A stretch of 64,000 bases of DNA from Arcobacter vandammei (GTDB lineage: Bacteria; Campylobacterota; Campylobacteria; Campylobacterales; Arcobacteraceae), in the NCBI RefSeq assembly GCF_016106035.1, contig NZ_JADKPZ010000003.1, forward strand, positions 103,512 through 167,511, read 5' to 3'. Below are positions 63,145-64,000 of this stretch, one piece after another. A program made the position numbers and the translations under genes. Each line of letters starts with the position of its first letter. The first letter of the stretch is position 1. The notes below the pieces were generated by a model. It saw only the letters and a list, made by a program, of their open reading frames with translations. It did no database searches and was not told the origin of the DNA.

Positions 63145-63582
63145 ATGGAGTGCGAATTTCCAACAGTAAATTCAAATAAAGATGAGATAAAAGCTATTTT
63201 TGAGGAGACAAAAACTATTGCAATAGTTGGGCTTTCTCCTGATAGTGAAAAAGCTTCATATAGAGTTGCTGAGTATTTACAAAATGCAGGTTTTAAAATA
63301 GTTCCTATTTATCCAAAAGAAGATGAGATTTTAGGAGAGAAAGTTTATAAATCTTTGAGCGAAATTCCTTTTTCGATTGATATGGTTGATATTTTTAGAA
63401 AACCTGATGCAATTGCAAAAGTTGTAGATGAAGTTTTAAAAATAAAAGATGAAAAAAATATAAAAACTGTTTGGTTTCAATTAGGACTTGCAAACAATGA
63501 AGCTGCAAAAAAAGCTTTTGACAATGGACTAAAAGTAGTTCAAAATAAGTGTACGAAAATAGAACATAACTCTATTTTTTAA
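63145..63582 (+). CDS. CoA-binding domain protein (YccU family)
   Basis: 145 residues, a single CoA-binding Rossmann domain: TIAIVGLSPDSEKASYRVAEYL, VPIYPKEDEILGEKVYKSL and TVWFQLGLANNEAAKKA, ending near VVQNKCTKIEH. It binds CoA or a related ligand in members studied. AAGGAGAATAAA is its ribosome site. Third gene of the Rrf2 operon. Confidence 0.88.
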   Translation: MECEFPTVNSNKDEIKAIFEETKTIAIVGLSPDSEKASYRVAEYLQNAGFKIVPIYPKEDEILGEKVYKSLSEIPFSIDMVDIFRKPDAIAKVVDEVLKIKDEKNIKTVWFQLGLANNEAAKKAFDNGLKVVQNKCTKIEHNSIF

Positions 63583-63588
63583 GAGAAT

Positions 63589-63611
63589 AAAGGAGTTTAT
63601 ATCTCCTTTTT
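63589..63611. terminator. Terminator after the CoA-binding gene
   Basis: AAAGGAG-TTTATAT-CTCCTTT followed by Ts, with the same TTTAT-type loop as the terminators at 7301 and 11640. It can serve both strands. Confidence 0.75.
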
Positions 63612-63917
63612 ATCGATTATCAAAAATCTTTTGTTTTTTATCTTCTAGCTCACTTTTATTTATTTTTATAAAAAGATATGAAATATCATCTTTTTTTGCT
63701 TTATATTTTGTAAACTCGAAAAAATTAATATAATATTTTTCTAGTTCTTCATTATCAGGTGTTAAAATAAGCCATCTTAAACCTATACTATCTTTTATAT
63801 CAACTGCTTTTTTGATAGAAAAAGAGATTAAAAATTCTGAAATCTTCTGATTGTCTAAATTTTCAAAAACACTTTTTCTATATTTTTCCAGGCTTAATGA
63901 AAAAAATGGGTTGCTAA
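63610..63917 (-). pseudogene. Remnant of an acetyltransferase-like gene, no start codon
   Basis: An open minus-strand frame of 102 codons ends at TAA 63610 and has no ATG, GTG or TTG. It begins directly after TGA-TAA stops (63918-63923) in the same frame as the fragment before it. SLEKYRKSVFENLD and DSIGLRWLILTPDNEELEKY, then INFFEFTKY, look like the last part of a GNAT fold (helix, strand, then the xxFYxxxGF-like region), such as GNAT toxins. The N-terminal half is missing. The family call is tentative; it could also be the end of a translated gene with an unusual start. Confidence 0.35.
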
Positions 63918-63920
63918 ATT

Positions 63921-64000
63921 ATCATTTTTTATTATAGTTACTTAGATATTCATCTATAAGTTTTATCTTTCTTTTTTTAGCTAATCCTTGATGTAATTTT
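63921..64000 (-). CDS. C-terminal tail of a gene entering from the right edge
   Basis: The last 25 codons of a minus-strand frame: lysine-rich, ending LIDEYLSNYNKK, then TGA. The rest lies outside the window. It is in the same frame as the acetyltransferase-like remnant beyond the two stops, so the two may once have been one gene. Confidence 0.4.

Noticed and set aside
1..64000. CRISPR arrays, tRNA or rRNA genes, insertion sequences
   Set aside because: No regularly spaced repeats, no T-loop or anticodon-arm pattern, no rRNA signature and no transposase or terminal inverted repeats were found on reading the intergenic stretches.

Overview
This window is a very AT-rich (roughly 28% G+C by eye), densely packed bacterial chromosome segment that looks like Arcobacter sensu lato (Aliarcobacter and relatives, phylum Campylobacterota). 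Three things point there. The periplasmic nitrate reductase operon has the epsilonproteobacterial order napA-G-H-B-F-L-D with no napC. The fumarate reductase has the Wolinella-type frdC-A-B arrangement. Complex I keeps NuoE and NuoF, which Campylobacter and Helicobacter lack, and a citrate synthase gene sits inside the nuo operon. I see no rRNA, tRNA, CRISPR array, insertion sequence or replication origin.

Layout. 1-1421: a small accessory-looking block with an unknown membrane-protein pair facing an XRE regulator across a palindromic control region. 1537-11648: a D-2-hydroxyacid dehydrogenase, a MotA/MotB-like proton-channel pair with a newly recognised 42-residue coupled ORF, an L,D-transpeptidase, an HPP membrane protein, PhnA, and an envelope group (LTA-synthase-like sulfatase, EptA, PAP2 phosphatase). 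11651-16026: two tandem dynamin-like GTPases. 16123-19639: fumarate reductase frdCAB. 19825-34325: nuoA-B-CD-E-F-gltA-G-H-I-J-K-L-M-N, all on the minus strand. 34580-40809: a UbiD-family decarboxylase, a split ThrE-type exporter, and an overlapping chain of a hypothetical gene, coaX, hisG, a methyltransferase and an SdiA-regulated-like protein. 40806-47794: trpS, a DUF350 protein, an orphan HicB, mntP, a cation diffusion facilitator, a TonB-dependent receptor with a double operator, and serS. 47795-48068: a structured non-coding gap. 48069-59216: a signalling and nitrate-respiration block. 59304-63582: a TrpD-like protein, moaA, rpsO, an Rrf2 regulator, a DHH phosphoesterase and a CoA-binding protein. 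63610-64000: remnants at the right edge.

How the genes work together. Most of the window is anaerobic and microaerobic energy metabolism: complex I feeding the quinone pool, quinol:fumarate reductase, periplasmic nitrate reduction, a decarboxylase likely to serve menaquinone synthesis, and MoaA for the molybdenum cofactor NapA needs. The nitrate block is the most coherent regulatory unit. A Crp/Fnr-type regulator overlaps a membrane sensor with a NarX-like nitrate P-box but no kinase. A perfect TTGAC-N4-GTCAA dyad lies about 42 bp upstream of the inferred napA start point. A PAS gene of the Aer/CetB type is fused to the end of the nap transcript. No complete, obviously new defence system is visible. 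The least explained parts are the left-edge module, the motor pair with its small ORF, the sensor/regulator pair at nap, and the structured gap after serS.
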